From assembly GCA_002254285.1 (NCBI GenBank), contig NIUZ01000113.1, positions 1-13,568 on the forward strand: a stretch of 13,568 nucleotides of DNA. The letters are read 5' to 3'. Position 1 is the first letter of the stretch. Each line of letters opens with the position of its first letter. This DNA is from Bacteroidetes bacterium 4572_112 (GTDB lineage: Bacteria > Bacteroidota > Bacteroidia > Bacteroidales > UBA1556). Below, piece after piece: positions 1 through 7,631 of the stretch. The position numbers were made by a program, and so were the translations under genes. The notes beneath the pieces are model-generated. The model made no database searches. It saw nothing but the letters and a program-made list of their open reading frames with translations, and was not told where the DNA came from.

Positions 1-123
1 GGTATCTACCCTATTGCGCTGCTTACGATATCGGTAATCCATAAGGCATAATTCACCCTCGAATGAACCTATTATTAACTCTCCAATTGCTGTTTTATAA
101 TATTGAATATTAATTTCCTTCAT
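1..123 (-). CDS. ogt: Methylated-DNA--protein-cysteine methyltransferase, N-terminal part (cut by window edge)
   Basis: Reading leftward from an ATG at 123, an open frame of 41 codons runs to the window edge without a stop. The peptide begins MKEINIQYYKTAIGEL and continues IIGSFEGELCLMDYRYRK. This resembles the N-terminal domain of Ogt/MGMT proteins of Bacteroidota, which typically begin with a 'YYxTPIGELIIG...LCLCDWRYRK' pattern. The family repairs O6-alkylguanine in one step by moving the alkyl group to a cysteine in a PCHR motif; that part lies outside the window and cannot be checked. The start is 2 bp after the tag stop, so the two genes are almost certainly cotranscribed as an alkylation-repair pair. 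The family call is from remembered sequence pattern, not a search. Confidence 0.75.
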   Translation of the reverse strand, partial: MKEINIQYYKTAIGELIIGSFEGELCLMDYRYRKQRNRVDT

Positions 124-125
124 AT

Positions 126-683
126 CTACTTTCTTTTAAAACAGATTGTATCATGGTCATCAACCATTCCCACCGACTGCATAAAAGCATACATAATGGT
201 AGAGCCAACAAAATTCATCCCTCTTTTTTTTAGATCTTTAGAAATAGTATCAGAAATAGAAGTTGTAGCCGGCATTTCGGCAATACTATCATAATTATTT
301 ACTATAACTTTATTATCCACAAAAGCCCATATATATTTATCAAAACTACCAAACTCCTGCTGAATTTCAAGAAAAATCTTTGCATTGCGGATAGCTGAAT
401 TAATTTTAAGCTTATTTCTTATTATTCCTGCATTGGCTAGCAACTCAGCTACTTTATCTTCACTATATTTTGCAACAATATTAGGATCAAAGCCATCAAA
501 AGCCTTTCGGTAATTCTCTCTTTTGTTTAATACAGTTTCCCACGAAAGACCTGCCTGAGCACCTTCGAGAATAAGCATCTCAAATAGTTCATTATCATCA
601 TGCTTGGCTATGCCCCACTCATTATCGTGGTAGACAATATATAATTCGTTTTTGGGATTTGCCCAGCTGCATCGCGAAATCAT
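126..683 (-). CDS. tag: DNA-3-methyladenine glycosylase I
   Basis: Tag removes 3-methyladenine from alkylated DNA as the first step of base-excision repair. The 185-residue product matches the family throughout: RCSWA near the start, YHDNEWG, then the EGAQAGLSWETVLNKRENYR block and KKRGMNFVGSTI. The structural zinc site known from E. coli Tag appears intact: the Cys of RCSW, the His of YHDNEWG, and a C-terminal His-x3-Cys in DDHDTICFK. A longer reading starts at a TTG at 701, six codons upstream. That TTG lies inside a perfect -7 promoter element (TAATTTTG, 706 to 699), and Tag proteins normally begin just before the RCxW motif, so I place the start at the ATG at 683. An ogt-type repair gene follows 2 bp downstream. 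Confidence 0.93.
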   Translation of the reverse strand: MISRCSWANPKNELYIVYHDNEWGIAKHDDNELFEMLILEGAQAGLSWETVLNKRENYRKAFDGFDPNIVAKYSEDKVAELLANAGIIRNKLKINSAIRNAKIFLEIQQEFGSFDKYIWAFVDNKVIVNNYDSIAEMPATTSISDTISKDLKKRGMNFVGSTIMYAFMQSVGMVDDHDTICFKRK

Positions 684-698
684 ATTATGTGTTTTTAT

Positions 699-706
699 CA
701 AAATTA
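699..706 (-). promoter_or_regulatory. Putative -7 element of the tag-ogt promoter
   Basis: On the minus strand the sequence reads TAATTTTG, a full match to the Bacteroidota -7 consensus TAnnTTTG. It lies 16 bp before the tag ATG at 683. No TTG was found at the expected -33 position, so this is a half-promoter match only. Confidence 0.4.
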
Positions 707-770
707 TTATGTGAGTAAAAATAAAGAAATTTGACAGATAAATTTTATCCTATAAATCATAATAAAGCAT

Positions 771-778
771 TATCTTTA
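771..778 (+). promoter_or_regulatory. Possible -7 element before the yitT-family gene
   Basis: TATCTTTA differs from the Bacteroidota consensus TAnnTTTG at the last base. It ends 25 bp before the ATG at 803, the same distance as the better elements in this window. No -33 TTG at proper spacing is visible, so the assignment is weak. Confidence 0.25.
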
Positions 779-802
779 TCCTGATAATTAAAACATTAAA
801 TA

Positions 803-1675
803 ATGCATAATACTACTCCCAAACAAAAGATATTAAAAAACGTAAAAAGCCTTTTATTAATTACAATTGGGGTAATGTCTGCGTCATTTGGTTTGGAATC
901 TTTTTTAATTCCTAATAACTTTATCGATGGTGGAGTTACAGGTATTTCCATGCTTATGGTACATATTACCGGCTGGCCACTTTATTTCTGGATTATTTTG
1001 ATAAACCTACCTTTTGTAATATGGGGAGGAATAAAAATAAATATTCGATTTGCTGTACTTAGTATAATCGCAATAGGTATGTTAGCATTTAGTATTGCAT
1101 ATTTTCATTTTCCAATAATAACTACCGACACCTTATTAATAGCAATATTTGGAGGTTTTTTCTTGGGCATGGGAATTGGCTTTGCCGTTAGAGGTAGCTC
1201 CGTAATTGATGGCACCGAAGTATTAGCTCTATCAATAAGCAAACGCTCATTTCTATCAATAGGCGATACTATATTAATACTTAACGTAATGATATTTTCC
1301 GTGGCAGGCTACCTTTTGGGAGTTGAAACAGCCTTATATTCACTACTCACCTATTTTGTAGCATCAAAAACTGTAGATTTTGTAATCCATGGCATAGAGG
1401 AGTATTATGGACTAACAATTATAACCAATAATACTACTGAAGTAAAAGAAATACTAACCGAGGAACTAAACAAAAGCATAACACTATACAGTGCTCGCGG
1501 GGGAAGATCCGCTGCTGAAGATGATAACTACGAAGTAATATATGTAATTGTAACTCGCCTAGAGGTAAATAGAGTAATCCGCAAAGTGCTTGAAGTGGAC
1601 GAAAAAGCATTTATTGCTGAGCATATCCTGGGAGAAGTGCATGGCGGAGTGGTTAAGAAAAAGCCTTTGCATTAG
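803..1675 (+). CDS. YitT family membrane protein with DUF2179 domain
   Basis: This 290-residue integral membrane protein belongs to the YitT (DUF161) family, whose biochemical role is not established. The N-terminal ~195 residues carry five or so hydrophobic segments (about 15-38, 47-77, 83-104, 109-131, 152-190), with the family signature FLIPNNFIDGGVTGISML at about 31-48. The C-terminal ~90 residues form a soluble DUF2179 domain, visible as YYGLTIITNN, ITLYSARGG and the ending GEVHGGVVKKK. The length is normal for the family. The ATG at 803 is the first in frame and gives a natural charged N-terminus before the first helix. The gene is divergent from tag across a 119-bp spacer and appears to be transcribed alone. 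Family assignment is firm; function is unknown. Confidence 0.9.
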   Translation: MHNTTPKQKILKNVKSLLLITIGVMSASFGLESFLIPNNFIDGGVTGISMLMVHITGWPLYFWIILINLPFVIWGGIKINIRFAVLSIIAIGMLAFSIAYFHFPIITTDTLLIAIFGGFFLGMGIGFAVRGSSVIDGTEVLALSISKRSFLSIGDTILILNVMIFSVAGYLLGVETALYSLLTYFVASKTVDFVIHGIEEYYGLTIITNNTTEVKEILTEELNKSITLYSARGGRSAAEDDNYEVIYVIVTRLEVNRVIRKVLEVDEKAFIAEHILGEVHGGVVKKKPLH

Positions 1676-1699
1676 GAGTTGACTGTTTTGGGTTTAATT

Positions 1700-1721
1700 G
1701 CCTGCCTGCCGGCAAGGCTGG
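1700..1721. repeat. GC-rich imperfect inverted repeat after the yitT-family gene
   Basis: A 22-bp GC-rich island in AT-rich DNA. Around a central TGCCGGCA palindrome the flanks GCCTGCC and GGCAAGGC pair imperfectly, and CCTG is tandemly repeated on the left side. It looks like a degraded copy of a short dispersed palindrome. It has only a weak T-rich stretch after it (TTTATTT), so a terminator role is possible but not convincing. Confidence 0.4.
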
Positions 1722-1758
1722 TTTATTTGGTGTTTGGTAAAATAAATTGAACAAAAAC

Positions 1759-1789
1759 TTGCATAACAACACAATAAGTACTAACTTTG
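1759..1789 (+). promoter_or_regulatory. mazEF promoter (TTG -33 and TAACTTTG -7)
   Basis: TTG at 1759-1761, a 20-bp spacer, then TAACTTTG at 1782-1789. Both elements and the spacing match the Bacteroidota housekeeping consensus. Transcription would begin around 1795, giving a leader of about 20 nt before the ATG at 1816. This is the best complete promoter in the window. Confidence 0.65.
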
Positions 1790-1799
1790 TAATTACAAA
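1786..1799. promoter_or_regulatory. Palindrome over the mazEF promoter, candidate operator
   Basis: TTTGTAATTACAAA is a perfect 14-bp palindrome. It overlaps the last four bases of the -7 element and covers the expected transcription start. MazE-type antitoxins and MazEF complexes commonly repress their own promoters through palindromes in this position, so it is a natural candidate operator. Binding is inferred, not shown. Confidence 0.5.
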
Positions 1800-1815
1800 A
1801 TGTAAATATTTAGAT

Positions 1816-2051
1816 ATGGAAATTGCAATAGTTCAAATCGGAAATTCTAAGGGTTTAAGAATCCCAAAAACTTTATTAGAGAAGTATAATATCAAAGATA
1901 AGGTTGAACTAATTCTTGAAAAGGGATATTTGATATTAAAGCCTATTAGTATTCCTAGAAAAGGATGGGATGATGCTTTTATGAAAATGAATAAGGAAAA
2001 TGACGATAAGTTATTAGTAGATGATATTTTTGACGACGAAAGCTTTGAAGA

Positions 2052-2061
<10 letters not shown>
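1816..2061 (+). CDS. mazE: MazE-type (AbrB/SpoVT fold) antitoxin
   Basis: The 81-residue product starts MEIAIVQIGNSKGLRIPKTL, the classic swapped-hairpin AbrB/MazE DNA-binding N-terminus with its GNSKGLRIPK loop. It continues with a second strand pair (VELILEKGYLILKP) ending near residue 45. The C-terminal part is acidic (DDKLLVDDIFDDESFEEWN), as expected for the flexible tail of a MazE that wraps the toxin. An upstream ATT-proximal frame extends to 1747, but that would place the start before the promoter, and homology begins at the ATG at 1816. The gene overlaps mazF by 10 bp, implying coupled translation. It is expected to neutralise the toxin and to repress the shared promoter. Confidence 0.88.
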
Positions 2062-2400
<339 letters not shown>

Positions 2401-2609
2401 GAATTATTGCTAATGAAACACTTAAGGAATAACAGAATTAACCATACTAACATTTTAACAATTTAGCATTTCAACTTTCTAAACAATCAACCCCCTTCAA
2501 CAATTTAGCATTTTAGCATTTTAGCAATTCAATAATTCACTTCCTACATTTCAACAATCAACTAGTTAAAAACCTTTATTATTTCCACCTTCCAGCCCTT
2601 TTTTATCCT
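2401..2609. repeat. Gene-free spacer with short degenerate repeats
   Basis: No gene was found between mazF and pssA. The stretch holds a 15-bp direct repeat, AACAATTTAGCATTT, at 2457-2471 and 2499-2513. The second copy opens into three tandem 8-bp units (ATTTAGCA, TTTTAGCA, TTTTAGCA; 2503-2526). CAACAAT-like words recur elsewhere in it. It looks like a decayed low-complexity repeat rather than a functional RNA. Confidence 0.6.
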
Positions 2610-2617
2610 TATTTTTG
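2610..2617 (+). promoter_or_regulatory. Putative -7 element of pssA
   Basis: TATTTTTG matches TAnnTTTG fully and ends 24 bp before the GTG start of pssA. It is followed by TAA, as are the elements before mazE and the MATE gene. No TTG is present at the -33 position. Confidence 0.45.
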
Positions 2618-2640
2618 TAATTCATTAAAACCGAAATAAC

Positions 2641-3372
2641 GTGAAAAAGCATATTCCGAATATAATAACTCTAATGAATTTAACAAGTGGCGTAAGTGGC
2701 ATAGTAGCAGCCATGAACGGTCATTGGGAACTGGCATTTTGGCTAATGATAGCTGGTGCTATTTTTGATTTTTTTGATGGAATGGTAGCTCGACTATTGA
2801 AAGTTAGTGGACCATTGGGTGCAGAGTTAGATTCCCTATCAGATATGGTTAGTTTCGGAATATTACCTTCTATTATTATGTATAATATGCTACTTGCAAG
2901 CCCTACTCCTATTGTAGATTACGAATTTATGGATGTTAGAGTATTTCCTATGATAGCTTTTGTAATTGCAGCAATGAGTGGCTTACGATTGGCCAAATTC
3001 AATATTGATGACAGACAAACTACTAGTTTTATTGGCTTACCAACTCCTGCCAACGCTCTTTTGATTGGCGCACTTTCGCTTGCTACATATAGCATCTGCG
3101 ATTGTCAGCCATTTCATCAGTTTATATCTAATGCATATTTTCTAGCAGGTTTATCTATAGTGTTATCATATCTTTTGGTTGCTGAGCTACCACTTTTCGC
3201 ACTCAAATTTAAAAGTCTAAAATGGGCTGATAATAAAATTAGATACATATTTATTATTTCCAGCATTTTGCTTCTTATAGTGTTTTATCAGTGGATGTAT
3301 ATGGCAATTCTGATTATAATTCCACTTTATGTATTAATGTCGGTGGCAAATAATATTATGGCTAAAAAATAG
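2641..3372 (+). CDS. pssA: CDP-diacylglycerol--serine O-phosphatidyltransferase
   Basis: PssA condenses CDP-diacylglycerol with L-serine to phosphatidylserine, the precursor of phosphatidylethanolamine, at the inner membrane. The CDP-alcohol phosphatidyltransferase motif is complete: D43-x2-D46-G-x2-A-R51-x8-G60-x3-D64-x3-D68, with all four metal-binding aspartates. The 243-residue protein has about six to eight hydrophobic segments, normal for the bacterial type II enzyme. The start is a GTG at 2641; no ATG fits better, and MKKHIPNIIT is the usual N-terminus of this family in Bacteroidota. A consensus -7 element lies 24 bp upstream. The large secreted-protein gene starts 56 bp downstream on the same strand and may be cotranscribed. 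Confidence 0.94.
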   Translation: MKKHIPNIITLMNLTSGVSGIVAAMNGHWELAFWLMIAGAIFDFFDGMVARLLKVSGPLGAELDSLSDMVSFGILPSIIMYNMLLASPTPIVDYEFMDVRVFPMIAFVIAAMSGLRLAKFNIDDRQTTSFIGLPTPANALLIGALSLATYSICDCQPFHQFISNAYFLAGLSIVLSYLLVAELPLFALKFKSLKWADNKIRYIFIISSILLLIVFYQWMYMAILIIIPLYVLMSVANNIMAKK

Positions 3373-3405
3373 AACTTTCATTTTCAAAAATAGGTAATAA
3401 AATAT

Positions 3406-3425
3406 TATACTATCGTTATAGTATA
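3406..3425. repeat. Inverted repeat just before the 871-residue gene
   Basis: TATACTAT, a 4-nt loop CGTT, then ATAGTATA: perfect 8-bp arms ending 3 bp before the ATG at 3429. In mRNA it could mask that start, or it could be an operator. It is AT-rich, has no T-tract, and may have no function. Confidence 0.35.
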
Positions 3426-3428
3426 TAC

Positions 3429-6044
3429 ATGCACACACATAATATGACAATTAAGTCCCTCACATATTTTTTGATCTTTATAATATCTTTTCTGTCGCTA
3501 AATGCATACTCACAGTCAATGATAGTATACGATGAGGATAGAAATATAGATATAGAATTTAAGTATAATACCTACGAGTCGGATAATAGCTTACCTAATT
3601 TATTCATTAACGAATTATCTACTTCGCAATCAAGAATGCGCTCTTTTTTTAAGTATAGCATTAGTGCAAAAGTCAAAAACCAACTCATAAAGGAAGGTAA
3701 TACCTATAATCTTAAAATCCGCATTGATAGCATTTCTGTTGATGGCAATTTCGACTTCCGGGGCTTTAATTTTCAGAAAGCAGTACTACCTGCACAGCTT
3801 TACTATTCGTATAATATATACGAAAACAATAGCAAGACTTTACAAGAGAGAAAGATTTACTTAAACATTTTTTATTCAGAGCCTTATATTATAGATAGTA
3901 GCTTTACTGATATTAGTGATACTAAATCTTTTACTATTACCAACGAAAAACTTAATTATGTTTATAATAAAGAACAGAAAGATGTTTTTAATAAATCCAT
4001 AGAATATATTAAGCAGTATTATAATGATGGTAAAAGCATTGAAGAAATTAATAATAATATTGTTAAATTGAATCCCGACAATATTGATAAAATAATTCTT
4101 GAGAGTATTGATATTAAATATATTAGTAAGAAATTTAATAAAATTAAACTCCCTATTTATCAAGAACAATTATCGTTACAAGAAACTGACCCTGCTGGAA
4201 TTTATAAAAACTATACTACTACAAAATTCAGAATTGATTCACTTTACAAGCTTTATATCACACGTTTCAAGGTGCTAGATTCTTTATACTATGCCAAAGG
4301 AATGCAGTATAAAAATGACAGCAATACCATAAAATCCATTGAGTATTTTGACAAATCAATAGATTTTAGTCCTGAATACCTGCCAAGTTTATATGAGCTG
4401 GCATATTACGAATATAATAATGAAGAGTATTTTAATTCTGAATCATACCTAAATAGAATATTGCTTATAACAAGTAAGTATAATGATGCAAATGTATTAG
4501 CATTAAGAAATTATAATGCAATGTTGCAGCAAGGAATTGAGCTCAATAGGCAAGAACGATATACCGAAGGTCTTAGACTGCTCGAACATGCAAAGAAGTT
4601 TTGCACTACAAATATGCATGTGATGCAATGCGATAGTATTCAAGATATATCCATAGAGCAAGCACAGGCAGGTATTTATAAATCATACATAAGTATTGCT
4701 GGTGCTTCTATGCGCAGAGGTCGGTTTGATATGACGGAATCCTATTTAGAATCAGCAACAAAATATCAGCAGAAATTCTCTCATGCAATAAAATCTAATT
4801 CTGAAGCAGAAAGAGTATATACATTGCTTATTACTCAGTATTTGCGACTAAGTATTGAGGCAGCAAATAACTATAATAATAGGCAAGCAAATAATTACAT
4901 CAATCATGCTGATAGCCTTGCCAACGCCCACTCATTGGATGAAGCACTAAGTTTTGTGGAGCAAACCAAAATCCAGATTAAGGATAAAGATTATAACAAA
5001 TCTGTAGCCACTGCTGAAAACATAAAAAATATTGAGCTTATAGAAAAAAATCAATATTCCAATGTACAAATTGAGGAAATTAGCCCTGTGCAAATTGCAA
5101 AAAACTCTTATGAATTATACATTCGTAAAGGTGACGAATATGATAAACACGAGTTATATTCCAAAGCCTATGCGCAATATAAAGAAGCTGAAAATATTGC
5201 AAATGACTATGATTTAAAAGAAGATAAGGACTTGGATTATAAAATCCATAAAAATGCAAGGTTTGCTATTATTGAAAATCTTAATACTGCTAGCTTACAC
5301 GCATGGGCAAGTAGGTTCAAATCTGCTGACAATATTCTGAATAATACATTGGTAGAGATAAAGGAAAATAAGCTTGAAGAAGATACTTTTATAATTCGAA
5401 AAATAAAGCATCTTAGAATAGAGATACTTAAGAAAGCTGACTCTAAGCAAAGCATTGTTTTCAATAATAAAATGCAAAAAGCTCGCAAAAGTATTGATTT
5501 CAATGATTTTATTAATATGAAATTATACTGCGATTCGGCAATTACTATTGGCGAAAATAGCTATCAAATCCCTTTGAATATAGGCTACCCTAGGACTTTA
5601 TTACTAAAGTATAGTAAAGAGATTGAGTATCAGATATTAGTAGAATCCATTAAGCAGCAGCTTGATTCAAATAATTATAAGACTGCAATTGAGGATTATA
5701 ATATTAGTATTACAGAATACAAATCTTTAAACAACAGTATTGATAAATTCACTTTAAAGGATTTCGCCAAATATGCAAACAATAGCATAGTCTTCGATTA
5801 TACAATAACTACAGCTATTGACAGCAATAAAACCGAATTGGCTTTTGATATCTGGAAACTAGCCATTGAAACAGGATCAATTATTGATGATAAAACTGCA
5901 GAGTTATGTATGTTATCATTAGCTGATATTGATCATAATAATTACCCAAACTCGAATAGTAAGGCTTTATATAATAACCGATTTGGAAAAACAAAAGCCT
6001 TCAAAAAATATAAAAAATATTATTATAAAGGATTAAAAAAATAA
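3429..6044 (+). CDS. Large secreted protein of unknown function with TPR-like repeats
   Basis: I do not recognise a named family over the full 871 residues. The N-terminus carries a likely signal peptide: a lysine-containing n-region (MTIKS), a hydrophobic core (FLIFIISFLSL) and a possible signal peptidase I site after NAYSQS, near residue 31. Residues ~30-210 look beta-rich. From about 285 the protein becomes helical with TPR-like repeats, clearest at ~286-350 (YFDKSIDFSPEYLPSLYELA), ~366-390 (ERYTEGLRLLEHAKKF), ~413-450 (GRFDMTESYLESATKY) and ~563-596 (ELYSKAYAQYKEAENI). The protein is very rich in Asn, Lys, Ile and Tyr, and ends with a basic tail (KKYKKYYYKGLKK). Two starts are possible: the ATG at 3429 and the ATG at 3444, which gives a cleaner signal peptide. 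The M23-family gene follows 2 bp after the stop, which suggests coexpression and a cell-wall or envelope role. Confidence 0.8.
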   Translation: MHTHNMTIKSLTYFLIFIISFLSLNAYSQSMIVYDEDRNIDIEFKYNTYESDNSLPNLFINELSTSQSRMRSFFKYSISAKVKNQLIKEGNTYNLKIRIDSISVDGNFDFRGFNFQKAVLPAQLYYSYNIYENNSKTLQERKIYLNIFYSEPYIIDSSFTDISDTKSFTITNEKLNYVYNKEQKDVFNKSIEYIKQYYNDGKSIEEINNNIVKLNPDNIDKIILESIDIKYISKKFNKIKLPIYQEQLSLQETDPAGIYKNYTTTKFRIDSLYKLYITRFKVLDSLYYAKGMQYKNDSNTIKSIEYFDKSIDFSPEYLPSLYELAYYEYNNEEYFNSESYLNRILLITSKYNDANVLALRNYNAMLQQGIELNRQERYTEGLRLLEHAKKFCTTNMHVMQCDSIQDISIEQAQAGIYKSYISIAGASMRRGRFDMTESYLESATKYQQKFSHAIKSNSEAERVYTLLITQYLRLSIEAANNYNNRQANNYINHADSLANAHSLDEALSFVEQTKIQIKDKDYNKSVATAENIKNIELIEKNQYSNVQIEEISPVQIAKNSYELYIRKGDEYDKHELYSKAYAQYKEAENIANDYDLKEDKDLDYKIHKNARFAIIENLNTASLHAWASRFKSADNILNNTLVEIKENKLEEDTFIIRKIKHLRIEILKKADSKQSIVFNNKMQKARKSIDFNDFINMKLYCDSAITIGENSYQIPLNIGYPRTLLLKYSKEIEYQILVESIKQQLDSNNYKTAIEDYNISITEYKSLNNSIDKFTLKDFAKYANNSIVFDYTITTAIDSNKTELAFDIWKLAIETGSIIDDKTAELCMLSLADIDHNNYPNSNSKALYNNRFGKTKAFKKYKKYYYKGLKK

Positions 6045-6046
6045 GC

Positions 6047-7597
6047 ATGTTAACTTACAAAACATTATATATCATAGTTTTAGTTTCAAAAGTTGTGGCC
6101 TCGGCTGATGGTTATGTGTCTAGGATAAAGGTTTCGCCTTGGGGATACGGAAATGCACTATATATTACTCACCCAAACGGATACACTAGCGTATATGCAC
6201 ATTTGCAGAAATATAATGATACCATTGCCAAGCTTGTGAAGCAAACGCAATACAAACAAAAAAGATTTGATGTGGAGATTTTTCCTGAGAAAGGGAGTAT
6301 AAAAGTAAAACAAGGACAACTTATTGCTCATAGTGGCAATAGTGGTAGCTCTGGTGGACCACATGTACATTTCGAAATACGTAATGGAGCTCAACAACCC
6401 ATCAATCCTTTAATTCTAGGGATAAAGGTTGCTGACAATCAATATCCAAGAATGCGAAAGTTCAGAATTTACTATTATGATGAGTTTAATAATTCTGATT
6501 TTCAAGAAATTAGCCTTAAGCAAAACCGATCTAAAGTATATAAAGCGAACTCTGACACAATAAATATTCCTACAAACAACTTTTACCCTGCAGTGGAAGG
6601 TTTCGATAGATTTAATGGCGCAAATAATAAGAATGGTTATTATAAGCTAGAGTTTTATTTGGATAATAAATTACACTCTCGATTTACAGCCGATAAGCTT
6701 GATTTCAGAGAGAAGCGATATATTAACTCCTATATCGACTATAATACTTTTAAGGATATAAAACAGCGATTTCAACGCTCGTATAAGGAGCCTAATACAC
6801 ACCTTAGAAACATTTCTTCTGTTGTAAATAATGGAGTAATGAGCCTTAGCGACGATAGTATACATAAGCTAAAGATTATTGCTTACGACTTTGCTGGACA
6901 GAAATCTACCTTGGAAGTAGCAATTAGATTGAAAGGAAGATATAAACACAAACATATTGCAAACACTACCCTATTCGAATGGAATCATGCAAACTCATAT
7001 AAGAATAGCAACTTTGAATTTTCGATTCCTAAGAATGCGCTTTATAGCTCACAGCAGTTTTGGGCAAGCACTTCTGATAATAAAATCACTACCTATAGTC
7101 AAGTATGCAATATTTACGATATTGGTGTTCCACTACATAAATATTGCCAGCTGAAAATTAAGCTACAGAATGCAGATCAGATAAAAGACAAAAGCAAACT
7201 CTGTATAATAAGTTTGAATTCTAAAAATGAGAAAATATACGAAGGCGGAAAATATGCTGATGGATATGTTTCAACTAAAACTCGAAGCTTTGGCTCTTAC
7301 CTAATTGATATGGATACTATTGCTCCTATTATTAAAGCTAATAATGTATTCCAAAATAAGAATATTACCAAGCAAGACAAACTAAGCTTCAAGGTAACTG
7401 ATGACTTATCGGGAATAAAGAAATATATAGCTACTTTGGATGGAAAATGGATTCTTTTGCAATTCGATCCCAAGAGAAATCACCTATATTATGTTATTGA
7501 TGAGCATTTTGAAGCCGGAAAACATAAGTTTGAAATTATTGTTATTGACTCCAAAGGAAATAGCAATGTAAAAAGTTATGATTTGATTAGGAATTAG
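6047..7597 (+). CDS. M23-family (LytM/peptidoglycan endopeptidase) protein lacking the first half of its zinc site
   Basis: M23 metallopeptidases cut peptide bridges in peptidoglycan; zinc is held by an N-terminal His...Asp (HxGxD) pair and the second His of a C-terminal HxH. Here the second half is plain: VVASADGYVSRIKVSPWGYG (17-36), HPNGYTSVYAHL (42-53), SGNSGSSGGPHVHFEIR (96-112). The HxGxD segment is missing. The first 13 residues (MLTYKTLYIIVLV) look like the beginning of a signal peptide and join directly to a point inside the catalytic domain, so roughly 60-80 residues seen in related full-length proteins are absent. Residues ~130-516 are a beta-rich C-terminal region. The product is either catalytically dead, or the deletion is an assembly error. 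It sits 2 bp after the large secreted-protein gene and is convergent with the glycosyltransferase gene. Confidence 0.85.
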   Translation: MLTYKTLYIIVLVSKVVASADGYVSRIKVSPWGYGNALYITHPNGYTSVYAHLQKYNDTIAKLVKQTQYKQKRFDVEIFPEKGSIKVKQGQLIAHSGNSGSSGGPHVHFEIRNGAQQPINPLILGIKVADNQYPRMRKFRIYYYDEFNNSDFQEISLKQNRSKVYKANSDTINIPTNNFYPAVEGFDRFNGANNKNGYYKLEFYLDNKLHSRFTADKLDFREKRYINSYIDYNTFKDIKQRFQRSYKEPNTHLRNISSVVNNGVMSLSDDSIHKLKIIAYDFAGQKSTLEVAIRLKGRYKHKHIANTTLFEWNHANSYKNSNFEFSIPKNALYSSQQFWASTSDNKITTYSQVCNIYDIGVPLHKYCQLKIKLQNADQIKDKSKLCIISLNSKNEKIYEGGKYADGYVSTKTRSFGSYLIDMDTIAPIIKANNVFQNKNITKQDKLSFKVTDDLSGIKKYIATLDGKWILLQFDPKRNHLYYVIDEHFEAGKHKFEIIVIDSKGNSNVKSYDLIRN

Positions 7598-7631
7598 GTC
7601 CCGATAGCTATCGGGATAGGATTAGGAATTA
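7586..7631. repeat. 18-bp perfect palindrome flanked by 11-bp direct repeats
   Basis: TCCCGATAGCTATCGGGA at 7599-7616 is a perfect palindrome in the gap between two convergent genes. ATTAGGAATTA occurs directly on either side (7586-7596 and 7621-7631), so the stop codons of both genes lie in these copies. Related palindromes occur at 10543-10560 and 10634-10649. There is no T-tract on either strand, so it is not a standard terminator. The arrangement resembles a small mobile or dispersed repeat with duplicated flanks. Confidence 0.7.

Noticed and set aside
103..294. Plus-strand frame of 63 codons over the tag 3' end
   Set aside because: It is antisense to tag, whose family motifs are complete, and has no recognisable features of its own.
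3406..3425. Terminator of pssA
   Set aside because: The stem is AT-rich and not followed by a T-tract, and it lies directly before the next start codon.
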